A stretch of 35,186 nt of DNA from DASUBN01 sp035465695 (GTDB lineage Bacteria; Pseudomonadota; Gammaproteobacteria; Natronospirales; REEB76). The notes below the pieces were generated by a model. That model searched no databases. It saw only the letters and a program-made list of their open reading frames with translations, and was not told where the DNA came from. Positions 16,132-23,382 of the stretch are shown here, one piece after another. Position 1 is the first letter of the stretch. Each line of letters opens with the position of its first letter. The translations under genes were made by a program, and so were the position numbers. The stretch is taken from NCBI GenBank assembly GCA_035465695.1, contig DATIVR010000002.1, positions 1 to 35,186 of the forward strand, in the 5' to 3' direction.

Positions 16132-16538
16132 GGATTCCCTTCGCCAGACTGCCGGGCGCGTTTGCGCACGATCAGCGCTACCACGCCCAGGGCCACCAGC
16201 ATCAGCACGAACGGACCCGCCCATAGCAGCGCTGTGCTCGATTCCACCGGCGGCTTGTACAACACGAAATCGCCGTAACGCTGCACCATGTAGGCCTTGA
16301 TATCAGCGTCGCTCTTGCCGGCGGCCACCATGTCATGGATCTGGCGGCGGAAATCCGCCGCGAGGTCGGCATTTGAATCGGCGATGGTCTCGTCCTGGCA
16401 TACCAGGCAGCGAAGCTCATGAGTGAGTTCGGTGTAGCGGGCCTGCAACGCGGGATCCGAGAAAGGCGGCTCACTGTCGATGGCAAGGGCTGTCCCCGCC
16501 ATCAGCAGCAAGGAGAGTCCGACCAGCAGTCTCCTCAC
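16128..16538 (-). CDS. ccmH: cytochrome c-type biogenesis protein CcmH (thioredoxin-like reductant of apocytochrome)
   Basis: 136 aa with a GTG start at 16538 that overlaps the ccmG stop (GTGA). It has a signal peptide (MRRLLVGLSLLLMAGTALA), the redox motif LRCLVCQ (Cys44, Cys47) and a C-terminal membrane segment (~104-123). CcmH keeps the CXXCH cysteines of apocytochrome c reduced and works with CcmF in heme attachment on the periplasmic side. It is the short form; the TPR part is the separate ccmI gene. Confidence 0.94.
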   Translation of the reverse strand: MRRLLVGLSLLLMAGTALAIDSEPPFSDPALQARYTELTHELRCLVCQDETIADSNADLAADFRRQIHDMVAAGKSDADIKAYMVQRYGDFVLYKPPVESSTALLWAGPFVLMLVALGVVALIVRKRARQSGEGNP

Positions 16539-17083
16539 GGAGCTTCCACCTGGAGCTTCTGGATCTCCGGCATCAGCTGCTTGTCGATGATGTCCGGGGT
16601 CAGAGGCCCGATGATCTTGTCACGGATCACGCCTTGCTTGTCGATGAGGAAAGTCTCCGGCGCGCCATACACCCCCCAGTTGATGGCGACATCGCCAGTC
16701 GCATCATCAAGGATCTGTGTATAGGGGTCACCATCCTTGTGGAGCATGTCGAGTGCGGCCTGACGGTCATCGTGATAGTCGAGGCCGTAGATCGGCAATA
16801 CCTTGCGCTGGGCGAAGGCCACCAGGACCGGATGTTCTTCCTGACAGGCCACGCACCATGCACCCCAGACATTGAACAGGCTCACCTTCCCCTGGAGCAG
16901 ACTTTGGTCGAACCTCTGGGTGGGATCGTATAGTCCGGGCAATGAGAACTTCGGTGCTGGCTTGCCGATGAGCGGCGACTTTACCCTGGTGGGATCGAGG
17001 AACAGACCGCGGGCGAACAAGCCGATGAGGAAGATCAGCACCAAGCCGGGGATGATGAAGGGAGCGGAGTTACGGAAGTTCAT
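16535..17083 (-). CDS. ccmG: thiol:disulfide interchange protein CcmG/DsbE
   Basis: 182 aa. The ATG at 17083 overlaps the ccmF stop (ATGA); upstream in-frame codons lie within ccmF. An N-terminal membrane anchor (~9-28) leads to a thioredoxin fold with WGAWCVAC (Cys77, Cys80) and the cis-proline loop GVYGAPETFLID. CcmG supplies reducing equivalents, received from CcmD/DsbD-type transporters, to CcmH and the apocytochrome in the periplasm. Confidence 0.94.
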   Translation of the reverse strand: MNFRNSAPFIIPGLVLIFLIGLFARGLFLDPTRVKSPLIGKPAPKFSLPGLYDPTQRFDQSLLQGKVSLFNVWGAWCVACQEEHPVLVAFAQRKVLPIYGLDYHDDRQAALDMLHKDGDPYTQILDDATGDVAINWGVYGAPETFLIDKQGVIRDKIIGPLTPDIIDKQLMPEIQKLQVEAP

Positions 17084-19044
17084 GCGTGCTCCGGATCGGC
17101 AGCACGTGCCGGCATGGTCATCGTATTCCTGCGGTAGCGGCGGTCGCTGGCGGCCAGCAGACCGCCCAGCATCATGAAGAGCCCACCCAACCAGATGAGA
17201 CGTACCAGCGGTTTGTACTGCACGCGGACACTCCATGTCCCCTGGTCCAAGGGATTGCCGAGCGCCAGGTAAAGGTCGCGGAACAATCCTGGTTCGATGG
17301 CGGCCTCGGTGGTCTCGTTGCCAACGCTGGAGAAATCCCGCTTCTCCGGGCGCATCATCGCAACGATGGTTCCGCCTTTGCTCACCTGGAACACACCTTG
17401 CCGCGCCGAGTAATTCGGCCCTTGCTCATCATGCACGCCCAGGAAACGGAAGTCGTAGCCGGCGACCGCCACGGTCTCACCAGGCTTGATCACCACGTCC
17501 TGTTCGATACCCAAGATGCTGGTGACGCTGATGCCAAGCACGAGCAGCGCCGCGCCCATGTGAGCCACGCACATCCCCAGGGTCGAGCGGCCAAAGCTGG
17601 CGTGCCGTCCCGCCGCGCGCTGGCGCAGGTACCGGTAGGGCTCGATGAGCGCGCTCATGCCTGTCCACACCGCCAACGATATTCCGGCCATGAGCGCCAA
17701 GGCGCCAGAAGCATGCACGATCACCAGCGACAATAACGCAGCCAATAACGCCACGATACCGGCGACGCGAACTGTCCGGGTCGTAGCACCCACGTCACCG
17801 TGCTTCCAGCGCACGTACGGACCGATGCCGATGATGATGAAGAACGGCAACATCACCGGGATGAATACGGCATTGAAATACGGCGGACCCACCGAAAGCT
17901 GCCCCAGCCCGAAGGCATCCATCAACAATGGATACAAGGTGCCGAGCAGCACCGAGGCGGCCGCTACCACCAGGAATATGTTGTTCAGCAGCAGCAAGGT
18001 CTCGCGGGAGAAGGGTTGGAACCCACCGCCTTTCGCGAGAGTGGGAGCGCGCCACGCATAGAGCGTGAGGGCCGCTCCCACGAACACGCCGATCATGGCC
18101 AGGATGAAGATACCGCGCTTCGGATCGCTGGCAAAGGAATGCACCGAGATCAGTACCCCAGAGCGCACCAGGAAGGTTCCGAGCAGGCTCAGCGAGAAGG
18201 CTGCGATGGCGAGCAGCACTGTCCAGTTCTTGAATGCACCGCGCTTCTCCGTGACGGCCAGGGAATGCACCAAGGCTGTGCCTATCAGCCAGGGCATGAA
18301 GGACGCGTTCTCCACCGGGTCCCAGAACCACCAGCCGCCCCAACCCAGTTCGTAATACGACCACCAGCTGCCCAGCGTGATACCGAATGTGAGAAACAAC
18401 CAGGCTGTCAGTGTCCATGGCCGTGACCAGCGGGCCCACACCGCATCCATACGTCCGCCCAGCAGCGCAGCCACCGCGAATGCGAAGGCCACCGAGAACC
18501 CTACGTAGCCGGTGTAGAGCATGGGCGGATGGAGGGCCATGGCAGGATCCTGGAGGATGGGATTCAAGTCCCTCCCCTGCTCCGCCGCCGGCAGCAGACG
18601 CGTGAAAGGATCTGACGTGGTGAGCATGAAGAGACAGAATCCCAGGGTGATCAGTCCCATGACACCCAGCACGCGGGCCGCGAAGTCCAGTGGCAAGTGC
18701 CGGCTGAAGAAGCTCACCGCCAGGGTCCATATGCCGAGTACCGACACCCATAGCAGCAGGGAACCCTCGTGGGCGCCCCACACGGCGGTGATCTTGTAGG
18801 GCCAGGGCAACAGGACATTGGAGTTCTCGGCCACGTATTGCACCGAGAAGTCGCTCACCAGGAAACTGTAGGCGAGCGCGACAAAGGCGAGTAGCACGAA
18901 GAGGGATTGGGCCACAGCGGCAGGACGTGCAACGGACATCCAGACACTGTCGCCGCGTTGGGCGCCGGCGATGCCGAACCAGGCCTGCGCCGCCGCAAGG
19001 CACAGGGCTAGGATCAGGGCGAGATGGCCGAGCTCAGGGATCAT
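17080..19044 (-). CDS. ccmF: cytochrome c heme lyase subunit CcmF
   Basis: 654 aa, with many membrane segments, from the ATG at 19044 (MIPELGHLALILALCLA); a longer frame to 19089 adds residues unlike the family. The tryptophan-rich heme-handling motif WGGWWFWDPVENASF is at about 235-249, and the AWGAHEGSLLLWVS-type region with its conserved His is near 91 (AHEGS). CcmF takes heme from holo-CcmE and, with CcmH and CcmI, ligates it to apocytochrome c. The upstream sequence has no strong ribosome binding site, and 129 bases separate it from the cytochrome gene, the largest gap within the operon. Antisense and off-frame ORFs over this gene are GC-bias shadows. Confidence 0.95.
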   Translation of the reverse strand: MIPELGHLALILALCLAAAQAWFGIAGAQRGDSVWMSVARPAAVAQSLFVLLAFVALAYSFLVSDFSVQYVAENSNVLLPWPYKITAVWGAHEGSLLLWVSVLGIWTLAVSFFSRHLPLDFAARVLGVMGLITLGFCLFMLTTSDPFTRLLPAAEQGRDLNPILQDPAMALHPPMLYTGYVGFSVAFAFAVAALLGGRMDAVWARWSRPWTLTAWLFLTFGITLGSWWSYYELGWGGWWFWDPVENASFMPWLIGTALVHSLAVTEKRGAFKNWTVLLAIAAFSLSLLGTFLVRSGVLISVHSFASDPKRGIFILAMIGVFVGAALTLYAWRAPTLAKGGGFQPFSRETLLLLNNIFLVVAAASVLLGTLYPLLMDAFGLGQLSVGPPYFNAVFIPVMLPFFIIIGIGPYVRWKHGDVGATTRTVRVAGIVALLAALLSLVIVHASGALALMAGISLAVWTGMSALIEPYRYLRQRAAGRHASFGRSTLGMCVAHMGAALLVLGISVTSILGIEQDVVIKPGETVAVAGYDFRFLGVHDEQGPNYSARQGVFQVSKGGTIVAMMRPEKRDFSSVGNETTEAAIEPGLFRDLYLALGNPLDQGTWSVRVQYKPLVRLIWLGGLFMMLGGLLAASDRRYRRNTMTMPARAADPEHA

Positions 19045-19173
19045 TTGTGGCGCACATCTTAGCAGGCATCCGCTCACCGGCCGCGGCAACGGACAATTCG
19101 ATCAGTCGCGAATGGAACTGAGGAGGTTCAGATTCGCCGGAAGCGAGCCTCTACCGTTGGTCGCGAGAAATGG

Positions 19174-19512
19174 CTATTTCTGCAAGTCCCCCCGGATGTA
19201 GCTCACCACGGCTTTGATATCGGCCGCGGAAAGCTTGCCATCCCAGGCAGGCATGGCGATGGGAAGATTCTTGTAACGCTTCTGGTCGCCACTGCGACCG
19301 TTCTTCACCGTGGCGAGCACATCACCCATCTTGCCGGTGACAAAGGGATCGCCTTTCAAGGCGGGCGCGAGCCCCGGCGTGCCCTGCCCATCCACGCCAT
19401 GGCAGCTCGCGCAGTTGGCGCGAAACACCCCGGCGCCGTCGGCCAGCGCGGCTGGCAGAGGCAGCATGGCAATCGCCAGTGTCATCCCAATCAGCGTCAT
19501 CGATCTGCGCAT
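19174..19512 (-). CDS. small periplasmic c-type cytochrome (single heme, class I)
   Basis: 112 aa from the ATG at 19512, 6 bases after GGAGA; a start seven codons upstream is less likely. It has a signal peptide (to about ADG, residue 26), one heme site CASCH (Cys34-His38) and a probable axial Met87 in LPIAMPAWDG, the pattern of cytochrome c5/c551-like carriers. It lies between ccmE and ccmF inside the ccm operon, so it is itself a substrate of the system that flanks it. Likely a soluble electron carrier; the partner oxidase or reductase is not in the window. Confidence 0.9.
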   Translation of the reverse strand: MRRSMTLIGMTLAIAMLPLPAALADGAGVFRANCASCHGVDGQGTPGLAPALKGDPFVTGKMGDVLATVKNGRSGDQKRYKNLPIAMPAWDGKLSAADIKAVVSYIRGDLQK

Positions 19513-19637
19513 GTCTGTTCTCCGTACCGGCATAGGATCCTAGTGTACCAGCAGCGACCAGCGTTCGGCGGCTGGACTGGCCGCGGCCGATCAACGTGGT
19601 CGAGTGGACTATCCAGCGTGAGAGCGATGACTCATCG

Positions 19638-20102
19638 TCATTCACTTCGTCCCGGCGGATTGCCCGCGCGTTGTTGTTCCTGCGCCTTCTTGATGGCGGC
19701 CGCCACCTCCGGCGGCATGTATTTCTCGTCATGCTTGGCGAGCACCTCGTCTGCGGCGAAAGTGCCGTCCTTGCCGAGACTGCCGTGAACCACGATACCC
19801 TGCCCTTCGCGGAACAAGTCCGGCAGGATGCCGGTGTAGGTGATGGGCACGGACTTCTGCATGTCGGTAAGGGTGAAGTGCACGGTCATGGTGCCGGGCG
19901 TACGTTGCACGCTGCCCATGGCCACCAACCCGCCCATGCGGAATGGCCTGCCCACTTGCGCAGAGCCCGCCGCAACCTGGCTGGGCGTGTAGTAGTAAAG
20001 GATATTCTTGCGGAACGCCGTGAGGCCAAGCGCGGTGGCGATGCCTATACCAGCGAGTACCAGAATCACTGCGAGGAGACGGCGATAACGGGTTGGCGTC
20101 AT
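19638..20102 (-). CDS. ccmE: heme chaperone CcmE
   Basis: 154 aa. The ATG at 20102 overlaps the ccmD stop (ATGA). An N-terminal membrane anchor (~9-28) is followed by an OB-fold domain with FRMGGLVAMGSV and the heme-binding C-terminal motif LAKHDEKYMPP, in which His124 binds heme covalently and Tyr128 helps as axial ligand. CcmE carries heme from CcmABCD to CcmF in the periplasm. The family-typical flexible tail (KKAQEQQRAGN) is present. Confidence 0.95.
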   Translation of the reverse strand: MTPTRYRRLLAVILVLAGIGIATALGLTAFRKNILYYYTPSQVAAGSAQVGRPFRMGGLVAMGSVQRTPGTMTVHFTLTDMQKSVPITYTGILPDLFREGQGIVVHGSLGKDGTFAADEVLAKHDEKYMPPEVAAAIKKAQEQQRAGNPPGRSE

Positions 20103-20263
20103 GGATTTATGCTCCTGCGCCGGCGGATCTCCGCCTTGAGGCGCTTCAATCTCCCAGCGGGCAGCATCAGGTTCACGATCATCACCACCGCAGCGATGAT
20201 ATAGGCCGGCCATACATAGATGGCGTAGCCGCCCATGGTCAGAAATTCATGCAGTGACTTCAT
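20099..20263 (-). CDS. ccmD: heme exporter protein CcmD
   Basis: 54 aa small membrane protein starting one base after the ccmC stop. It has the CcmD layout: a short N-terminus with FLTMGGYAIYVWPAY, one membrane segment and a Lys/Arg-rich cytoplasmic tail (RLKRLKAEIRRRR). It helps release holo-CcmE from CcmABC. The in-frame extension to 20326 lies inside ccmC and is rejected. Confidence 0.92.
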   Translation of the reverse strand: MKSLHEFLTMGGYAIYVWPAYIIAAVVMIVNLMLPAGRLKRLKAEIRRRRSINP

Positions 20264-20264
20264 C

Positions 20265-21005
20265 TCACACCACTTCCGCGGTCCACGCCGCATTGCGTTC
20301 CCGCTCCAATACTTCGGCCTGGACACGTTTGAGCAAGCAGGCGAAGAAGAAGCAAGTGAAGCCGAAGATCATCAGCAGCAGCGGGACCAGCATGCTGGCC
20401 GCGATCTCGGCATCGTTGCCGAAGAACTTGGTGGATCCCTGGTGCAGAGAATTCCACCACACCACCGAATAATGGATGATGGGCAGGTTCACTACTCCCA
20501 CCAATGCCAGCACGGCGCCGGCGCGGTCGCCGCTGCGCCGGTCTTCGTAGGCGCGGTTCAGTGCGATGAATCCGAAGTAGAGAAACAGGAGGATAAGCTC
20601 CGAGGTAAGCCGCGCATCCCACACCCAGAAAGTGCCCCACATGGGCTTGCCCCAGAGGGAACCGGTGATGAGAGCCAGGAAGGTGAAGGATGCGCCGAGC
20701 GGCGCGGCTGCCACTGCCACTGCATGGGCAAGTTTCAGCCGCCAGATGAGCCCAACTGCGGAGGCGATAGCCACAATGCTGTAGCACATCATGGACAGGT
20801 AGGCACTGGGCACGTGGATATAGATGATGCGGAAGCCGTCACCCTGCTGATAATCGGGCGGAGAGCTCCAAAGCCCGCCGTAGAGACCGGCGGCGATGAG
20901 CAGGATGGCAGCCCACATGAACCACGGACTCAGCAACCCCGCCACCTTGTAGAGATACGGCGGAGAAGCGAACCGGTGGAACCACGCCCAACTGTGCTTG
21001 TCCAT
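20265..21005 (-). CDS. ccmC: heme exporter protein CcmC
   Basis: 246 aa, six probable membrane segments, from the ATG at 21005, which shares one base with the ccmB stop (TGATG). The WWD-family motif WGTFWVWDARLT (from Trp123) and flanking periplasmic His64 (YIHVPSAYL) and His188 (WNSLHQG) are present. CcmC loads heme onto CcmE. A much longer in-frame extension reaching 21830 is only a shadow over ccmB and ccmA. Confidence 0.95.
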   Translation of the reverse strand: MDKHSWAWFHRFASPPYLYKVAGLLSPWFMWAAILLIAAGLYGGLWSSPPDYQQGDGFRIIYIHVPSAYLSMMCYSIVAIASAVGLIWRLKLAHAVAVAAAPLGASFTFLALITGSLWGKPMWGTFWVWDARLTSELILLFLYFGFIALNRAYEDRRSGDRAGAVLALVGVVNLPIIHYSVVWWNSLHQGSTKFFGNDAEIAASMLVPLLLMIFGFTCFFFACLLKRVQAEVLERERNAAWTAEVV

Positions 21006-21673
21006 CACGACTCCATACTCACGCGGATGGCGGCGGCGATGGCGAAGGGTACCAGCGTTATACCGAGCACCAAAAGCGCAGCCAGGAGATATAAGGCACC
21101 TGACGGATCCTCGCCTCGCGCCGCCTGTGCTGCAGCTTGAGCACCGAATATGAGCACCGGTATGGCCAACGGCAACACCAGTATCGGAAGTAACACACCG
21201 CTCTGACGCAGTCCTACGGTAAGCGCTGCACCTACTGCGCCCAGCAGGCTCAAGATGGCGGTACCAAACAAAAGACTCAAGGCCATCTCGGCCATGGCCG
21301 CTTCGGGATAGTTCATCAATATCCCCATGAGCGGCGAGAGCACCACCAGCGGCAGACCGCTCACGAACCAGTGGCTGGCGACACGTGCCAAGGCCAGTAA
21401 TTCCAACGGTGCGGGTATCAACAGCCACTGTTCTAGCGTGCCATCGTCGAAATCGCTCTTGAACAGGCTCTGTTGGCTGATGAGGGCAGCCAATAACGCG
21501 GCCACCCACAGCACGCCGGGCGCGATCGTCCGTAGCAGCTCCGGCTGCGGCGACAAGCCCAAGGGGAAGAGCATGGTGACCAGGATGAAGAACATGAGCG
21601 GAGTCGTCATCTCGCCGCGACGGCGATAGGCGAGCCTTAGGTCCTGGGACAGCACTGCCAGCAAAGGACTCAC
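21005..21673 (-). CDS. ccmB: heme exporter ABC transporter permease CcmB
   Basis: 222 aa, six hydrophobic segments, GTG start at 21673 overlapping the ccmA stop (GTGA). The N-terminus (LSQDLRLAYRRRGEMTTPLMFFILV) and SLFKSDFDDGTLEQWLL are typical of CcmB. It forms the membrane part of the CcmA2B-C complex, whose ATPase cycle frees heme-loaded CcmE. Confidence 0.94.
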   Translation of the reverse strand: MSPLLAVLSQDLRLAYRRRGEMTTPLMFFILVTMLFPLGLSPQPELLRTIAPGVLWVAALLAALISQQSLFKSDFDDGTLEQWLLIPAPLELLALARVASHWFVSGLPLVVLSPLMGILMNYPEAAMAEMALSLLFGTAILSLLGAVGAALTVGLRQSGVLLPILVLPLAIPVLIFGAQAAAQAARGEDPSGALYLLAALLVLGITLVPFAIAAAIRVSMES

Positions 21674-22296
21674 GAAACGGTCCCCATCTCGAGTCGCTGC
21701 ACCGGAAGGGAGCCCAGCTCCAAGGGCTGGTGAGTGGAGACCATGGCCATCCCCCCCTGTTCCAGGTGCTGCCGCAGGAGCCGCATGACAAGGGCTGTTC
21801 CGGCCGCATCCAGACTCCCCAAAGGCTCATCCAGGAGCCATAGCCTGGCCTTCAGCGCCAATAGGCGTGCCAAGGCCGCACGGCGCTTCTGGCCCATGGA
21901 GAGCAGCGCGACTGGCCGGTCCGCGACCCCCGCAAGCCCGAAGAGCCCCAAGGCCTCGCTTGCTGTAATAGATGAGGAATACTCAGCAACAATTTGATAA
22001 AAGAGGTAATTCTCTGTCGCACTGAGGTGCTGCTTTAACCCGTTATGATGGCCCACATAGGCCAAATCGCCCTGATAGGCCGAGGGTCGCCGGATCGGCT
22101 GGTCATCCCAGCTCAGCCTCCCCTCGTCCAGGCGACCGATGCCAGCCACCGCGCGCAGGAGGCTGGTCTTGCCGGAGCCATTGGCGCCGACAAGTTGCAG
22201 GAGCGTTCCGTCGTCGAGGGTGAATGAGACGCCGCGGCACAGGCACCGATCGCCGCGCCACAGGCCGAGATCCTCAGCCTTGAGCCTGGAAGTCAT
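21670..22296 (-). CDS. ccmA: heme exporter ABC transporter ATP-binding protein CcmA
   Basis: 208 aa. Walker A is GANGSGKT (37-44), the signature region is LLSMGQKRRAALARLLAL and Walker B is LWLLDEPLGSLDAAG, with the switch His in STHQP. The N-terminus from the ATG at 22296 aligns well with E. coli CcmA, so this start is preferred although it lies only 3 bases from the end of tRNA-Leu and has no ribosome binding site outside the tRNA. Upstream codons in frame would be translated tRNA sequence. First gene of the ccm operon; how it is translated initially is an open question. Confidence 0.94.
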   Translation of the reverse strand: MTSRLKAEDLGLWRGDRCLCRGVSFTLDDGTLLQLVGANGSGKTSLLRAVAGIGRLDEGRLSWDDQPIRRPSAYQGDLAYVGHHNGLKQHLSATENYLFYQIVAEYSSSITASEALGLFGLAGVADRPVALLSMGQKRRAALARLLALKARLWLLDEPLGSLDAAGTALVMRLLRQHLEQGGMAMVSTHQPLELGSLPVQRLEMGTVS

Positions 22297-22299
22297 GGA

Positions 22300-22388
22300 T
22301 GGTGCCCAGGGCCGGACTCGAACCGGCATGACGGTTTCCCGTCGAGGGATTTTAAGTCCCTTGCGTCTACCAATTCCGCCACCCAGGC
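22300..22388 (-). tRNA. leuZ: tRNA-Leu (anticodon UAA)
   Basis: 89 nt with encoded CCA. The acceptor stem GCCTGGG pairs with CCTGGGC (two G-U pairs). The anticodon arm AGGGA-CTTAAAA-TCCCT gives UAA. A long variable arm marks it as class II, and the T-arm is GCCGG-TTCGAGT-CCGGC. It is third in the Gly-Cys-Leu order found in E. coli glyW-cysT-leuZ. Confidence 0.97.
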
Positions 22389-22446
22389 CTGGCCAGTGCG
22401 CCCTCTTGGTGCCGCACCGCTTAACTTCGGGGAAAAAACGGATATT

Positions 22447-22520
22447 TGGAGGCTAGGGTCGGAATTGAACCGGCGTACACGGCTTTGCAGGCCGCTGCAT
22501 GACCACTCTGCCACCTAGCC
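22447..22520 (-). tRNA. cysT: tRNA-Cys (anticodon GCA)
   Basis: 74 nt with encoded CCA. The acceptor stem begins GGCTAGG, the anticodon loop is CTGCAAA (GCA) within CGGCC/GGCCG-type pairing, and the T-arm is GCCGG-TTCAATT-CCGAC. It lies 58 bases from tRNA-Leu and 125 bases from tRNA-Gly. Confidence 0.97.
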
Positions 22521-22645
22521 CACCTGAAAAATCGTGAGACCGTGAAAATCTACCATATATGGCAGCAGCATCAGCCCCGGCTAGGGCCGGGACCGCACGG
22601 CCAGACAAGCAAAAACCCCGGGATGGCCACCGAGGTTTTCGAATC

Positions 22646-22721
22646 TGGAGCGGGAAACGAGGCTCGAACTCGCGACCTCAACCTTGGCAAGGTTGCGCTC
22701 TACCAACTGAGCTATTCCCGC
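22646..22721 (-). tRNA. glyW: tRNA-Gly (anticodon GCC)
   Basis: 76 nt with encoded CCA. The acceptor stem GCGGGAA, the D-arm AGCTCAGTTGGTAGAGC, the anticodon loop TTGCCAA (GCC) and a T-arm with GTTCGAG are all intact. It is the first tRNA after a strong sigma-70-like promoter. Confidence 0.97.
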
Positions 22722-22733
22722 GTGAAGTTGCAT

Positions 22734-22761
22734 ATTTTAGGGCCATGGCGGGGTGTGTCAA
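22734..22761 (-). promoter_or_regulatory. sigma-70 promoter of the tRNA-Gly-Cys-Leu (and probably ccm) transcript
   Basis: On the minus strand a perfect -35 TTGACA (22761-22756) and a -10 TAAAAT (22739-22734) are separated by 16 bases. The -10 box ends 12 bases before the mature 5' end of tRNA-Gly, an ideal position. It lies between the pgsA stop and tRNA-Gly. No terminator is visible between tRNA-Leu and ccmA. Confidence 0.8.
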
Positions 22762-22788
22762 GCTGGGAACGCGGTATCCCCGACTCTT

Positions 22789-23382
22789 TTAGCCTTTCCG
22801 CAGCTCCGGCCAGGCAGCCAGGAGGTAGCTGACCATGGACCAGAGCGTGAGCCCGGCAGCCACCACCAGCATGCCAATGCCCAACTCGTAGATGTCCACC
22901 CGCCCCAAGGGATACTGGAATAGCATCAGACCGATCGCCAGCATCTGTACCGTGGTCTTGACCTTGCCGATGTAGGACACCTTCACTTGCTTCGCAGCCC
23001 CCATCTCAGCCATCCATTCCCGTAGCGCCGAGACGGTGATCTCGCGACCGACGATGATGATCACGGCCACGGTCAACCACCAGCTGGAATCGTCCGACAA
23101 CAGCAGTAGGAGCGCCGTCGACACCATGAGCTTGTCCGCCACCGGATCCAGGAAACGGCCGAAGGCGGAACTCTCATTGAAACGTCGCGCCAGGTAGCCG
23201 TCCAGCCAATCGGTGATGCCGGCAAGGGCGAAGATCAGGCATGTCACCGGCGGCGACCAGGAGTACGGCAGGAAGAACACCAGCACGATCACCGGGATGA
23301 GCGCGATGCGTCCCAACGTCAGAAGGTTGGGCCAGGTGAGCAGCACGCCGTGCCCACGTCTTTCGATGTCATCCAGCTGCAT
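22789..23382 (-). CDS. pgsA: CDP-diacylglycerol-glycerol-3-phosphate 3-phosphatidyltransferase
   Basis: 197 aa as given. The complete CDP-alcohol phosphotransferase motif is present: Asp58, Asp61-Gly62, Ala65-Arg66, Gly75, Asp79 and Asp83, in TDWLDGYLARR...GRFLDPVADK. Four or five membrane segments follow. PgsA makes phosphatidylglycerophosphate from CDP-diacylglycerol and glycerol-3-phosphate, the step leading to PG and cardiolipin. The start is uncertain: the ATG at 23382 overlaps the end of uvrC by 14 bases, while a GTG at 23346 would give 185 aa and align with the 182-aa E. coli protein. An ATG at 23394 is also open. Order uvrC-pgsA-tRNA-Gly matches E. coli. Confidence 0.92.
   Translation of the reverse strand: MQLDDIERRGHGVLLTWPNLLTLGRIALIPVIVLVFFLPYSWSPPVTCLIFALAGITDWLDGYLARRFNESSAFGRFLDPVADKLMVSTALLLLLSDDSSWWLTVAVIIIVGREITVSALREWMAEMGAAKQVKVSYIGKVKTTVQMLAIGLMLFQYPLGRVDIYELGIGMLVVAAGLTLWSMVSYLLAAWPELRKG

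Noticed and set aside
17795..19003. 402-codon open frame on the minus strand over ccmF
   Set aside because: It is a different frame of the same strand as ccmF, with no domain pattern; ccmF has clear family motifs. GC-rich third positions keep shadow frames open.
21006..21830. Long in-frame extension upstream of ccmC, reaching into ccmB and ccmA
   Set aside because: The extension is Arg/Pro/Gly-rich with no membrane pattern, and CcmC is complete from the ATG at 21005.
22297..22329. Upstream start of CcmA at 22329
   Set aside because: The extra residues are the translated 3' end of tRNA-Leu; the conserved N-terminus begins at 22296.
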